DNA of 64,000 nucleotides, from assembly GCF_000718255.1 (NCBI RefSeq), contig NZ_JOFJ01000012.1, positions 62,001 to 126,000 on the forward strand, in the 5' to 3' direction. The notes below the pieces were generated by a model. The model worked only from the letters and a program-made list of their open reading frames with translations. It did not search any database and was not told where the DNA came from. Numbering within the stretch: position 1 is the first letter of the stretch; every line of letters starts with the position of its first letter. Of the stretch, positions 9,001-15,968 are shown piece by piece. The position numbers and the translations under genes are program-made. Source of the stretch: Spirillospora albida. GTDB taxonomy: Bacteria; Actinomycetota; Actinomycetes; Streptosporangiales; Streptosporangiaceae.

Positions 9001-9772
9001 GCGGGGACGCGACGGGCAGGTCGGCGTACCAGTCGTAGAACGACAGCAGCGTCCCGCCGATCATCGACAGGAACCGGGTGCCGGCCGCGAACGACGCCAT
9101 CGACATCGCCGGGATCGGGGAGAAACCGACGACGCGGTCCGGTCCCCACTCCTTCACCGTGTGGACGTGCGCGGCGGCCATCAGCTCGGTCACCTCGTCC
9201 CAGGTGGACCGCACCAGGCCGCCCTTGCCGCGCGCCCTCTTGTACCGGCGGGCCTTCTCCGGGTCGCCGGTGATCTCCGCCCAGGCCGCGACCGGGTCGC
9301 CGAGCCGCTCCTTCGCCTCCCGCCACATCTCCAGCAGGACGCCCCGCACGTACGGGTAGCGGACGCGGGACGGCGAGTACGTGTACCAGGAGAACGACGC
9401 CCCGCGCGGGCACCCGCGCGGCTCGTACTCCGGCGAATCCGGCCCGACCGACGGGTAGTCCGTCGCCTGGTGCTCCCAGGTGATCAGGCCGTCCTTGACG
9501 AACACCTGCCAGGAGCACGACCCCGTGCAGTTCACCCCGTGCGTGGAGCGGACCACCTTGTCGTGCGCCCAACGGTCCCGGTAGAACCGGTCCCACGCTC
9601 CCGGGTCGATCTCGTGCAGCGTCCGGCCGTCGGCGGACACCTGCGACTTGGTGAAGAACGTCCGGGCGGCCAGCAGCGGCCGGGTGCCGGGAACTCCGTC
9701 GGTTCGGGGCCTGCCCCGCTCCCCAGCGGTCATGACGGGTTCCGTGGCGGTGGAGGGAACTGGATCATGCAT
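6053..9772 (-). CDS. narG: Respiratory nitrate reductase alpha subunit (Mo-bisMGD)
   Basis: NarG is the catalytic subunit that reduces nitrate to nitrite on the cytoplasmic side, using molybdenum bis-MGD. The protein has 1239 residues, the normal size. H78, C82, C86 and C121 match the FS0 cluster with its unusual histidine ligand, and D271 in AADWWNS matches the aspartate that binds molybdenum. No twin-arginine signal peptide is visible, in line with cytoplasmic NarG. The chosen ATG has AGGG seven bases upstream; an ATG 13 codons later is also possible. No narK-type nitrate transporter or molybdenum cofactor gene is next to the operon. Two DosR-like boxes precede it, so expression under low oxygen is likely. 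Confidence 0.97.
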   Translation of the reverse strand: MHDPVPSTATEPVMTAGERGRPRTDGVPGTRPLLAARTFFTKSQVSADGRTLHEIDPGAWDRFYRDRWAHDKVVRSTHGVNCTGSCSWQVFVKDGLITWEHQATDYPSVGPDSPEYEPRGCPRGASFSWYTYSPSRVRYPYVRGVLLEMWREAKERLGDPVAAWAEITGDPEKARRYKRARGKGGLVRSTWDEVTELMAAAHVHTVKEWGPDRVVGFSPIPAMSMASFAAGTRFLSMIGGTLLSFYDWYADLPVASPQVWGDQTDVPEAADWWNSRYLIMWGSNIPVTRTPDAHFMTEARYKGTKVVAVSPDYADNVKFADDWLAPHPGTDGALAMAMGHVVLKEFFVDRQVPYFTRYVKKYTDLSCLVTLEERDGAHVPGRFLTASDMGETGENAEFKTVVLDAETGEARVPNGSLGFRWGQEGEGRWNLDLGDIDPELTLLGRATGTAEVDLPRFDVGETEGGSAMRRGVPVTEVAGRRVTTVFDLLMAQYGVGREGLPGDWPRDYEDPSQPYTPAWAEEITSVPAETTARIAREFARNAERTEGRSMIALGAGTNHWFHSDQIYRAFLSLVLLTGCQGVNGGGWAHYVGQEKVRPVTGFQHLAFAFDWQRPTRHMVSTPFWYLATDQWRYEGFGAEELASPLGAGRFAGRSFADCNAQAARLGWLPSYPAFNRNSLDLADEAKANGVPVADHIVAELKAGRLRFAAEDPDDPVNFPRVLTVWRANLLGSSGKGNEYFLHHLLGTDGAVRGEESGADLRPEEVEWRDEAPEGKLDLLTAIDFRMTSTGLFADIVLPAATWYEKHDLSSTDMHPFVHAFNPAIAPPWQARTDYDAFLTIADRFSELAADHLGTRTDVLSMPLTHDTPDELAQPGGRVRDWKRGECEPVPGRTMPKLIEVERDYAAVGSRMRAIGPLFEKLGLTTKGITYRVEPELDHLAKKNGVTEDGRPSLATAADMCEAILALSGTTNGRLATQGFHTLEKRTGTELADLAAENEGKRITFEDTKKGPQPVLTSPEWSGSETGGRRYSAFVINVERDKPWHTLTGRQQFYLDHDWIAELGEWLPAYRPPLNMHRHFGDQTTGEGAEVTVRYLTPHSKWSIHSEYQDNAFMLALSRGGPEIWMSVEDAAKIGVADNDWIEAYNRNGVVVARAIVSHRMPAGTVYMYHAKDRNVNVPRTETSGKRGGIHNSLTRVLLKPSHLIGGYAQFTYAFNYYGPTGNQRDEVTVIRRRSQEVEY

Positions 9773-9804
9773 TCACCCTGGCGTTTTGCCGAGGTCTCAC
9801 ATCA

Positions 9805-9818
9805 GGGCCTAAGGTCCC
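9805..9818. promoter_or_regulatory. DosR/DevR-like box, proximal to narG
   Basis: The 14-base imperfect palindrome GGGCCTAAGGTCCC matches 12 of 14 positions of the DevR/DosR core GGGACTWWAGTCCC. Its centre lies about 40 bases before the narG start codon. If the narG transcript starts at or near its ATG, the box would sit at the -40 position where DosR commonly activates. Binding is inferred, not shown. Confidence 0.6.
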
Positions 9819-9853
9819 GTCCGGGGGGACCCGATGGACCCGGCGGCCCGTCC

Positions 9854-9867
9854 GGGACCTAGGTCCC
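9854..9867. promoter_or_regulatory. DosR/DevR-like box, distal
   Basis: The sequence GGGACCTAGGTCCC is a perfect 14-base palindrome and matches 12 of 14 positions of the DevR/DosR core. Its centre is 49 bases from that of the proximal box, and it lies 80 bases before the divergent Rv1733c-like gene, so it could serve both directions. Confidence 0.62.
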
Positions 9868-9914
9868 CCGTCCGCACGGGCGGTGTGCCCCTACCCGGCC
9901 GGCGGGGGTCCGCC

Positions 9915-9920
9915 TAGCCT
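9915..9920 (+). promoter_or_regulatory. Possible -10 box of the Rv1733c-like gene
   Basis: TAGCCT fits the TANNNT pattern of actinobacterial -10 boxes and lies 20 bases before the ATG, leaving room for GGAGG in a short leader. No convincing -35 box is seen, as is common at activator-dependent promoters. Confidence 0.35.
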
Positions 9921-9940
9921 CGGCGTGGGACGGAGGCAGC

Positions 9941-10522
9941 ATGCACACGATGGACCTGAACCACTGGCGCCGCCGCTGCGGCTTCACCCGCAACCCGCTG
10001 CGCCGCGACGTCGACCGCGCCCAGTGGCTGTTCGGGCTTCTCCTGCTCCTCGCGTTCGCGTCCGCGGCCCCGTTCATCGGCGCGCAGGCGGCCCGGGTCG
10101 TCTACGACGCGGGCGTCGCGGTCGAGCGGCGCGACTCCGCGGCCCGGCACGCCGTCGAGGCCACCGTCGTGAAGGTCGACGGCCGCCGGCCCCGGCATGT
10201 CGTCACCGTCACCTGGACGGGCCTGGACGGCGTCGCCCGCACCGCCACCTACACCACCGCGCGCGGCCCCGTGGAAGACGACCATGTCCGGCTGTGGGCG
10301 GGCTCCCGTCCCGAGAACGCCGGCACGGTGTCGGACGTCCCGCCGCGCCGGCACTCCCAGACCGTCGGGGACGCGACCGCCGCCGTGATCGGCGTCCTCG
10401 TGCTGATGGCCGTCCCGTCGCTCGGCGCGTACGTGCTGATGCGGCGCCGCTGCGACCGGCGCCGCGAGGAGATGTGGGACGCCGCCTGGGCCGGATTCGC
10501 CGCCCGGCACATCAACCCCTGA
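9941..10522 (+). CDS. Rv1733c-like two-helix membrane protein
   Basis: This 193-residue protein has two membrane helices (about residues 29-52 and 145-167) flanking a soluble region of about 90 residues. The basic N-terminus with a WRRRCGF...NPLRR pattern, the extracytoplasmic EATVV...TVTWTGLDG segment and the short basic C-terminal tail fit the actinobacterial family named after Rv1733c of M. tuberculosis. The molecular function of that family is not known; in M. tuberculosis it belongs to the DosR dormancy regulon and lies near narX and narK2. Here the gene diverges from narG across two DosR-like boxes, which suggests the same control. GGAGG at 9932-9936 supports the first ATG. Confidence 0.8.
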   Translation: MHTMDLNHWRRRCGFTRNPLRRDVDRAQWLFGLLLLLAFASAAPFIGAQAARVVYDAGVAVERRDSAARHAVEATVVKVDGRRPRHVVTVTWTGLDGVARTATYTTARGPVEDDHVRLWAGSRPENAGTVSDVPPRRHSQTVGDATAAVIGVLVLMAVPSLGAYVLMRRRCDRRREEMWDAAWAGFAARHINP

Positions 10523-10652
10523 CGTCCGGAATCTCCCGGCTTGCCCCGGGGTTAGCACCCGACGAAGATCTCTGCGGGGGGTGGCCGCCGGAGTGCCACC
10601 GACCACCCCGGCCGGGCGACAGAACGGGCAGGCTCTCCTCCATGGTGCTCAG

Positions 10653-11918
10653 ATGACAGGGCTGACGGCGGCGGAACCGGCGGCGACCGGCAGGGAGCCG
10701 CGGCACGACCAGCGGCGCGTCCTCGCCGTCCTCACCACGACGCAGGTGCTCGGCGGCATCGGCGTCGGCACCGGCATCGCGGTCAGCTCGATGATCGCCG
10801 CGTCGCTGTCGGGGTCCGACGCGATCGGCGGCGTCTCGCAGACCAGCGCGGTGATCGGCGCGGCCCTCCTGGCCCTGCCCGCGGCCCGGCTCGCCGCCCG
10901 CCGGGGCCGCCGTCCCGCGCTCGCGTTCGCGTACGGGGTCGGCGCGCTCGGCGGTCTCATCGCCGCCCTCGGCACGGGCGTGAAGGCGTGGCCGCTGCTG
11001 CTCGCCGGGCTGCTGCTGTTCGGCGGCGCCACCACGGCCGGCCTGGCCGCCCGCTACGCCGCCACCGACCTGTCCCCGCCCGGACGCGCCGGACGCGACC
11101 TGTCGGTCGTCGTGTGGGCCACCACCCTCGGCTCGGTCGCCGGCCCCAACTTCGGCGGCCCCGCCGACCGCTTCGGGCGGTGGCTCGGGATGCCCGCCGA
11201 CACCGGCCCCTACCTCCTCGCCGCCCTGTCGTTCGCGCTGGCGTCCCTGGGCGTCTTCGCGTTCCTGCGCCCCGACCCCCTGCACCGCGCCGACTCCCCC
11301 GGCACGCCCCGCGCACCCGGCTCGGGCGTGAAGGCGGCGTGGCCCGTGCTGCGCTCGGCGCCGATGGCGCTCACCGCCGTCGCCGCCATCGTCGCGAGCC
11401 ACACCACGATGGTGATGCTGATGTCCATGACGCCGGTGCACCTCGACCACGGGCACGCGACGATCACCGTCGTCGGCATGGTCATCAGCCTGCACATCGC
11501 GGGCATGTACGCGCTGTCGCCCCTGGTCGGCTGGCTGTCGGACCGGATCGGCGCGCTGCCGGTGCTGCTCGCCGCAATGGCGCAGTTCCTCGGCGCCGCC
11601 CTCCTCGCCGGGACGGCGTCCCCGCGCGACGTCGCCCAGTTGACCGCCGGGCTGATCCTGCTCGGCACGGGCTGGTCCTGCGGCCTGGTCGCCGGATCGG
11701 CGCTGCTCACGTCATCGGTGCCGGTCGAGCACCGCCCGTCCGTCCAGGGCCTGTCGGACCTGCTGATGAACGCGGGCGCCGCCGTCGGCGGCATCGCGGC
11801 GGGCGGCATCGTCGCCGCCGCGTCCTACGCGGCCCTGGCGGCGGCGACCATGACCGTCGTCCTGCCGATGACGCTGGCCCTGCTGTACCGGCAGTGGCGG
11901 CGCCTGCCGGTCGCCTAG
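10653..11918 (+). CDS. MFS transporter (12 helices)
   Basis: This is a major facilitator superfamily protein of 421 residues with two six-helix halves. The loop between helices 2 and 3 carries the basic motif AARRGRRPAL, as expected for motif A, and the second half carries a GWLSDRIGALPVL version of it. The substrate is unknown; the helix motifs of NarK nitrate transporters (GNxGG type) are not seen, so I do not read it as the nitrate importer of the neighbouring operon. The start at the ATG of MTGLTAAE is a guess because no clear ribosome site is present; a frame open 24 codons further upstream is probably noncoding. It ends in a four-base overlap (CTAG) with the convergent aminotransferase gene. 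Confidence 0.85.
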   Translation: MTGLTAAEPAATGREPRHDQRRVLAVLTTTQVLGGIGVGTGIAVSSMIAASLSGSDAIGGVSQTSAVIGAALLALPAARLAARRGRRPALAFAYGVGALGGLIAALGTGVKAWPLLLAGLLLFGGATTAGLAARYAATDLSPPGRAGRDLSVVVWATTLGSVAGPNFGGPADRFGRWLGMPADTGPYLLAALSFALASLGVFAFLRPDPLHRADSPGTPRAPGSGVKAAWPVLRSAPMALTAVAAIVASHTTMVMLMSMTPVHLDHGHATITVVGMVISLHIAGMYALSPLVGWLSDRIGALPVLLAAMAQFLGAALLAGTASPRDVAQLTAGLILLGTGWSCGLVAGSALLTSSVPVEHRPSVQGLSDLLMNAGAAVGGIAAGGIVAAASYAALAAATMTVVLPMTLALLYRQWRRLPVA

Positions 11919-12955
11919 CCCCGGAGCAGGGCGACGGCCTTGTCGACGTCCGCCTCGGTGGTGGACAGGTGGAACGCGCACCGCAGCCGCCCGGCCCGCA
12001 CCGACGCGATCACGTCGTTCTGCCGGAGACGCTCGGCCGTGCCGTCCGCAACGGCGACCGACACGATCGCCGAGTCGCCGGGCGGCAGCCCGAGCCCCTC
12101 CTGGAACCGCCGGGCCAGCCCGACGTTGAACTCCTGGATTCGCCGGACGCCGACGTCCAGCAGCAGGTCCAGGGCGGGCGCGAGCCCGGACCACGCCGGC
12201 CACACGGGCGCCAGGTCGAAACGCCGCGCGTCGTCCGCGAGCCGCAGCGGCGTCCCGTAGATGGAGTCCCAGACGTCGGCGCCCGCGTACCAGCCGGCGC
12301 CGACCGGCGGCAGCGACGCGAGGGCCTCTTGCGTCCCGGCGAGGAAGCACGTGCCGCGCGGCCCGAGCAGCCACTTGTAGGCGGAGCACACGAGCCAGTC
12401 GACCTCGCCGGCGGGAACGGGCAGCCACCCGGCGGCCTGCGTGACGTCCAGCATGACCCGGGCGCCGCACGCCCGAGCGGCCGCCATGAGCTCGTCCATC
12501 GGGGCGATGCGGCCGTCGGCGGACTGCACCGCCGACACGGCGACCAGGTCCACGCGCCCGTCGATCGCCTCGACGAGGCCGTCGAGCGGCACGGCCCGGA
12601 CGTCCAGCTCCGGCCGTGCGAGGAACGGGAACAGCACCGACGTGAAGTCGCCCTCGGCGACGACCACCCGCGCCCCCGCGGGCAGCGACGCCGCGACGAG
12701 CCCCACGAAGTACGACGCCTGCGACCCGATCGCGATCCGCTCCGGCGGCACTCCGACCAGCCGCCCGAACGCGTCCCGGCAGTGCGCGATCACCGCGTCC
12801 ATGGCGACGGGCTCGATCCGCCCGGCGGCGCGGTCCCGCTCGACGGCCAGCGCCGCCTCGTGCGCCGCCTTAGGGGGCAGCCCGTACGTGGCGGTGTTCA
12901 GATACGTGACGCCGGCGGTGAACTCCCGCTGCGCGTCCCCGATCGAGATGCTCAT
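11915..12955 (-). CDS. Class V aminotransferase-like PLP enzyme
   Basis: The 346-residue protein has the fold type I pattern of class V aminotransferases. K194 in SAYKWLLGPRG is the likely Schiff-base lysine, D170 and Q173 in MLDVTQAAG fit the cofactor-binding residues, and the GSQASYFVGLVAA stretch binds the phosphate. The substrate cannot be told from the sequence; relatives include isopenicillin N epimerase-like enzymes and kynureninase-like or cysteine desulfurase-like proteins. I chose the ATG of MSISIGDA because the frame upstream of it runs into the LysR promoter region. The divergent LysR gene is the natural candidate for its regulator. Confidence 0.82.
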   Translation of the reverse strand: MSISIGDAQREFTAGVTYLNTATYGLPPKAAHEAALAVERDRAAGRIEPVAMDAVIAHCRDAFGRLVGVPPERIAIGSQASYFVGLVAASLPAGARVVVAEGDFTSVLFPFLARPELDVRAVPLDGLVEAIDGRVDLVAVSAVQSADGRIAPMDELMAAARACGARVMLDVTQAAGWLPVPAGEVDWLVCSAYKWLLGPRGTCFLAGTQEALASLPPVGAGWYAGADVWDSIYGTPLRLADDARRFDLAPVWPAWSGLAPALDLLLDVGVRRIQEFNVGLARRFQEGLGLPPGDSAIVSVAVADGTAERLRQNDVIASVRAGRLRCAFHLSTTEADVDKAVALLRG

Positions 12956-12983
12956 GCACAGATGATCTGCCACCGTTGTCGAT

Positions 12984-12999
12984 AACACAAAGTCATGTT
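12984..12999. promoter_or_regulatory. Possible LysR-type operator
   Basis: An inverted repeat with AACA and TGTT arms separated by eight bases lies in the AT-rich gap between the aminotransferase and LysR genes, about 30 bases from each start. The position and size suit a LysR recognition site, but the arms are short. Confidence 0.4.
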
Positions 13000-13030
13000 T
13001 TCTAGAGGAACCATCAAGCAGGTTTATGAC

Positions 13031-13036
13031 TAGAGT
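13031..13036 (+). promoter_or_regulatory. -10 box of a leaderless LysR transcript
   Basis: TAGAGT fits TANNNT and ends seven bases before the ATG at 13044. There is no purine-rich ribosome site, so the transcript probably starts at the start codon. This favours that ATG over the one at 13026. Confidence 0.5.
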
Positions 13037-13043
13037 GGCGGCC

Positions 13044-13955
13044 ATGCTCGACCTCCACCGCGGCCGCATCCTCCGGGAGGTGGCGCGCCTCGGCTCGATG
13101 ACGGCCGCCGCCCGCTCCCTCGCCTACACCCAGCCCGCCGTCTCCCACCACATCGCCCGCCTGGAGGCCGAGGTGGGCACCCCTCTCGTGATCCGCCACG
13201 GCCGCGGGGTCCTCCTGACGGAGGCGGGCCGCATCCTGGTGGAGCACATCGACGACGTCCTGGCCCGCATGGACGACACCGAGGAGCGCATCGCCGCCAT
13301 CGCCGGGCTCCGCGCGGGCCGCGTCCGCGCCGCCGTCTTCCCCACGGCCGCCGCCGCCCTCATCCCCGACGCCCTGGCCCGCCTCCGCGCCCGAGCCCCC
13401 GGCGTGACCGTCACCCTGGACGAGGCGGAACCCAACACGGCCGTCGCCGCCCTCCGGGAGGGCGAGACCGACGTCGCCATCGTCTTCAACTACGACCACC
13501 TCCCACCCGACACCGACACCCGGTTCCGCGAGATCCCCCTCTGCGACGACCCCATCCGCCTGGCGATCCCGTCCTCGCACCCCCTGGCGGAGAAGGACGA
13601 AGTGAACCTGGCCGACCTGGCCGAGGAGACCTGGGCATCGGGCTGCTTCCGCTGCCGGGACCACCTCGTCTGGGCCTGCGCCGAAGCGGGATTCGTCCCG
13701 TCCATCGCCTTCGCGACCGAAGACCACGTGGCCATCCAGCGATTCGTGGCCCGGGGCCTCGCCGTCACGGCACTGCCCGGCCTCGCCCTCGGCCTGCACA
13801 GCGAACCGGACGTGGTGGTACCGCGCGCCCCTGCCCTGGGCAGCCGCCACATCGCGGCGCTGGTCCCGGCCGGCCCGCGTCCGCCCGCGGTGACGGCCCT
13901 CCTGGACGAACTCACCGCCGTCGCCGCGTCCCTCGACGACATGAACAGTGAATAG
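13044..13955 (+). CDS. LysR-family transcriptional regulator
   Basis: The 303-residue protein has an N-terminal winged helix-turn-helix (residues 1-60, with the characteristic SMTAAARSLAYTQPAVSHHI) and a C-terminal periplasmic-binding-like effector domain (about 88-295). LysR proteins usually activate a divergent gene in response to a small molecule and repress their own. The divergent neighbour here is the class V aminotransferase, 88 bases away, so that gene is the likely target. A start at 13026 would add six residues; the MLDLHR start fits the family better and has a -10 box at the right distance for a leaderless transcript. Confidence 0.92.
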   Translation: MLDLHRGRILREVARLGSMTAAARSLAYTQPAVSHHIARLEAEVGTPLVIRHGRGVLLTEAGRILVEHIDDVLARMDDTEERIAAIAGLRAGRVRAAVFPTAAAALIPDALARLRARAPGVTVTLDEAEPNTAVAALREGETDVAIVFNYDHLPPDTDTRFREIPLCDDPIRLAIPSSHPLAEKDEVNLADLAEETWASGCFRCRDHLVWACAEAGFVPSIAFATEDHVAIQRFVARGLAVTALPGLALGLHSEPDVVVPRAPALGSRHIAALVPAGPRPPAVTALLDELTAVAASLDDMNSE

Positions 13956-14124
13956 GGGCAATTCCCGATACCCGTGTGACGGCAGGAACCACGGCGACAA
14001 AAGGGCAATATGGTTTGGCCTGCGGGATCATTGCTAAAAGTTGTTCCGCGGCTTACCGTCCGGTCATACAAAGCGATACGGCGTCTTACCGATCAACCCT
14101 GGCACCCCACTTCCAGGAGCTCCC

Positions 14125-15270
14125 ATGCGCCGCCGGACCCTGCCCCTCTTCCCAGCCGCCGCCCTGCCGCTCCTCGCCACGGCGCTGTCGCTCGTCCTCG
14201 CCGCCGGCCTGACCTTCGGGTTCACCGCACCCGCCGCCGCCTCGACCACCGCGGCCCGCCCCTCCGCCGACGTCTGGCCGTACTCCGTGCTGCCCGGCTT
14301 CGATCCGCTGCGCGCGTCCGTCCGTCCGATGGATCTGGTGAGCGCGCCGCGCGACCTGGACGTCACCTACACCGCCGACGGGAGGACCCGCACTCTCCAG
14401 GAGTACCTCGACCGCACCGCGCAGGGATTCATCGTCCTCGACGGAAACGAGATCGTGAAGGAATGGTACGCCGCCGGCTACACCCGGGGGTCGCTGTTCC
14501 AATCCTGGTCGATGGCGAAATCGTTCACGGCGGGGGCGGTCGGAGCGGCACTGGCGGACGGCGCCATCCGCTCCATCGACGACAAGGTCACGCGATACCT
14601 CCCCGAACTCGCCTCCTCCGGGTACGGGGACGTCTCGTTGCGCGATCTGCTGCGCATGTCGTCCGGAGTCCGGTGGAACGAGAACATCGACGACATCCCG
14701 ATGCACGTCGGGGTCAGCATGGGCTGGACGTCGACGCCGCAGGTCGCCGGCACGCTGCGCCGCGCCTGGGAACCCGGTGGCCGGTTCGAGTACAGCAGCC
14801 CCAACTCGGCCGTCCTGGCGCTGGCGGTGCAGCGGGCGACCGGGATGCCGCTCCACCGCTACGTGCAGAAAAGGCTCTGGGGACCGTCCGGAATGGCGGG
14901 CACCGCCTATGTCGGGAACGACTCCCACGGCAACGGGCTCGGCTACTGCTGCATCTACGCCACCGTCCGGGACTTCGCCCGGTACGGGAAGATGATGCTG
15001 GACGGCGGCGTGGCCGCCGGGCGGCGGGTGCTTCCCGCGTCCTGGGTGGCGGCGAGCACGTCACCGTCCGGCGTCAGCCCCCGCTACGGCCTGCACTGGT
15101 GGGTGGACGGCGACGAGGGCTACTACGCGTCCGGGCTCGGCGACCAGAAGATCTACGTGTCCACGCGGCACCGCGTGGTGATCGTCCGGACCACGTTCCT
15201 GAACGCCGGATCCGGGGAGACGCTCGCCGCGCTGCGCGCCGTCGCGGCGGAGGTCGCCCGGACCCGCTGA
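14125..15270 (+). CDS. Secreted serine hydrolase (class C beta-lactamase / NylB-like fold)
   Basis: This 381-residue protein starts with a signal peptide (MRRR, then a hydrophobic core to about residue 33, then APAAAS). The catalytic SxxK motif is S129-M-A-K132, and Y223 in FEYSSPNS fits the second conserved tyrosine motif of the family. The CCIYATVRDFARYG stretch and the GLGDQKIYVS segment near the C-terminus recall 6-aminohexanoate-dimer hydrolase and related esterases rather than true beta-lactamases. The natural substrate is unknown. AGGAG at 14115-14119 lies five bases before the chosen ATG. The 169 bases upstream are less GC-rich than the surroundings and probably hold its promoter, but I see no clear box. 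Confidence 0.87.
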   Translation: MRRRTLPLFPAAALPLLATALSLVLAAGLTFGFTAPAAASTTAARPSADVWPYSVLPGFDPLRASVRPMDLVSAPRDLDVTYTADGRTRTLQEYLDRTAQGFIVLDGNEIVKEWYAAGYTRGSLFQSWSMAKSFTAGAVGAALADGAIRSIDDKVTRYLPELASSGYGDVSLRDLLRMSSGVRWNENIDDIPMHVGVSMGWTSTPQVAGTLRRAWEPGGRFEYSSPNSAVLALAVQRATGMPLHRYVQKRLWGPSGMAGTAYVGNDSHGNGLGYCCIYATVRDFARYGKMMLDGGVAAGRRVLPASWVAASTSPSGVSPRYGLHWWVDGDEGYYASGLGDQKIYVSTRHRVVIVRTTFLNAGSGETLAALRAVAAEVARTR

Positions 15271-15281
15271 GCCGAGCGGCG

Positions 15282-15968
15282 TCAGCGGGGCCGGGGGGAG
15301 GTGGCGCGGAGGCGGCCGTCCAGCATCGCGTGGACGGTGTCCGCCGCGTCCAGCTGGGCGACGTCGTGGGTGACCATGACGGTGGCGAGGCCGCGGTCGC
15401 GGGTGAGGGCGGCCAGGAGGTCCACGACGTGGGCGCCGCGTTCGTGGTCGAGTGCGCTCGTGGGCTCGTCCACCAGGAGGACGTCCGGGGCGTTCATGAG
15501 GGCGCGGGCGATGTTGACGCGCTGGCGCTCGCCGCCGGACATCTGGCGGGGACGCTTGTGCTCCATGCCCGCCAGGCCGACGGACGCGAGGAGGTCCTTC
15601 GCCCGGGCCTCGACGCGGCGGGGGCTGCGGCCCGCCAGGTGCGCCATCACGGTGAGCTGGTCCAGGGCGGTGAGGGACGCCAGGAGGTTCGGCTGCTGGA
15701 ACACGATGCCGAGGTGCTCGCGGCGCAACCGCGCGCGTTCGGCGGTGGCGAGGGCGGTGACGTCGCGGCCCGCGATCCGGACGGTGCCGGACGCCGGGGT
15801 GATGAGGGTCGCGGCGACGGCCAGGAGGCTCGACTTGCCCGAGCCGGACGGGCCGGTCACGGCGGCGAACTCGCCCCGCCCGACGTCCAGGCCGACATGG
15901 TCGAGGGCCGTCAGCGTGCGGTCGCCGTCGGGGTAGGTCAGGACGACGTCGTCGAGGTGGAGGCTCAT
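15282..15968 (-). CDS. ABC transporter ATP-binding protein (MacB/LolD type)
   Basis: The 228-residue protein has the complete ABC set: Walker A GPSGSGKSS, the Q-loop FQQPNLL, the signature MSGGERQRV, Walker B VLLVDEPTSALD and the switch histidine in MVTHD. The length and the DEPTSALD wording are typical of the LolD/MacB group that works with FtsX-like permeases in export or in cell-envelope stress responses. The ATG at MSLHLDD overlaps the stop of the permease gene by four bases (ATGA), so the two form one unit. A longer frame upstream runs through the permease gene and is not used. Confidence 0.94.
   Translation of the reverse strand: MSLHLDDVVLTYPDGDRTLTALDHVGLDVGRGEFAAVTGPSGSGKSSLLAVAATLITPASGTVRIAGRDVTALATAERARLRREHLGIVFQQPNLLASLTALDQLTVMAHLAGRSPRRVEARAKDLLASVGLAGMEHKRPRQMSGGERQRVNIARALMNAPDVLLVDEPTSALDHERGAHVVDLLAALTRDRGLATVMVTHDVAQLDAADTVHAMLDGRLRATSPRPR

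Noticed and set aside
6167..9862. A 1231-residue open frame on the plus strand opposite narG.
   Set aside because: Its product is rich in Arg, Gly, Pro and Val with no domain, and it mirrors the wobble bias of narG on the other strand. It is a shadow of GC-rich coding DNA.
10653..11918. Considered the MFS gene as narK nitrate transporter because it is near nar.
   Set aside because: The glycine-asparagine motifs of NarK are absent, another gene lies between, and the general MFS motifs fit drug-type exporters.
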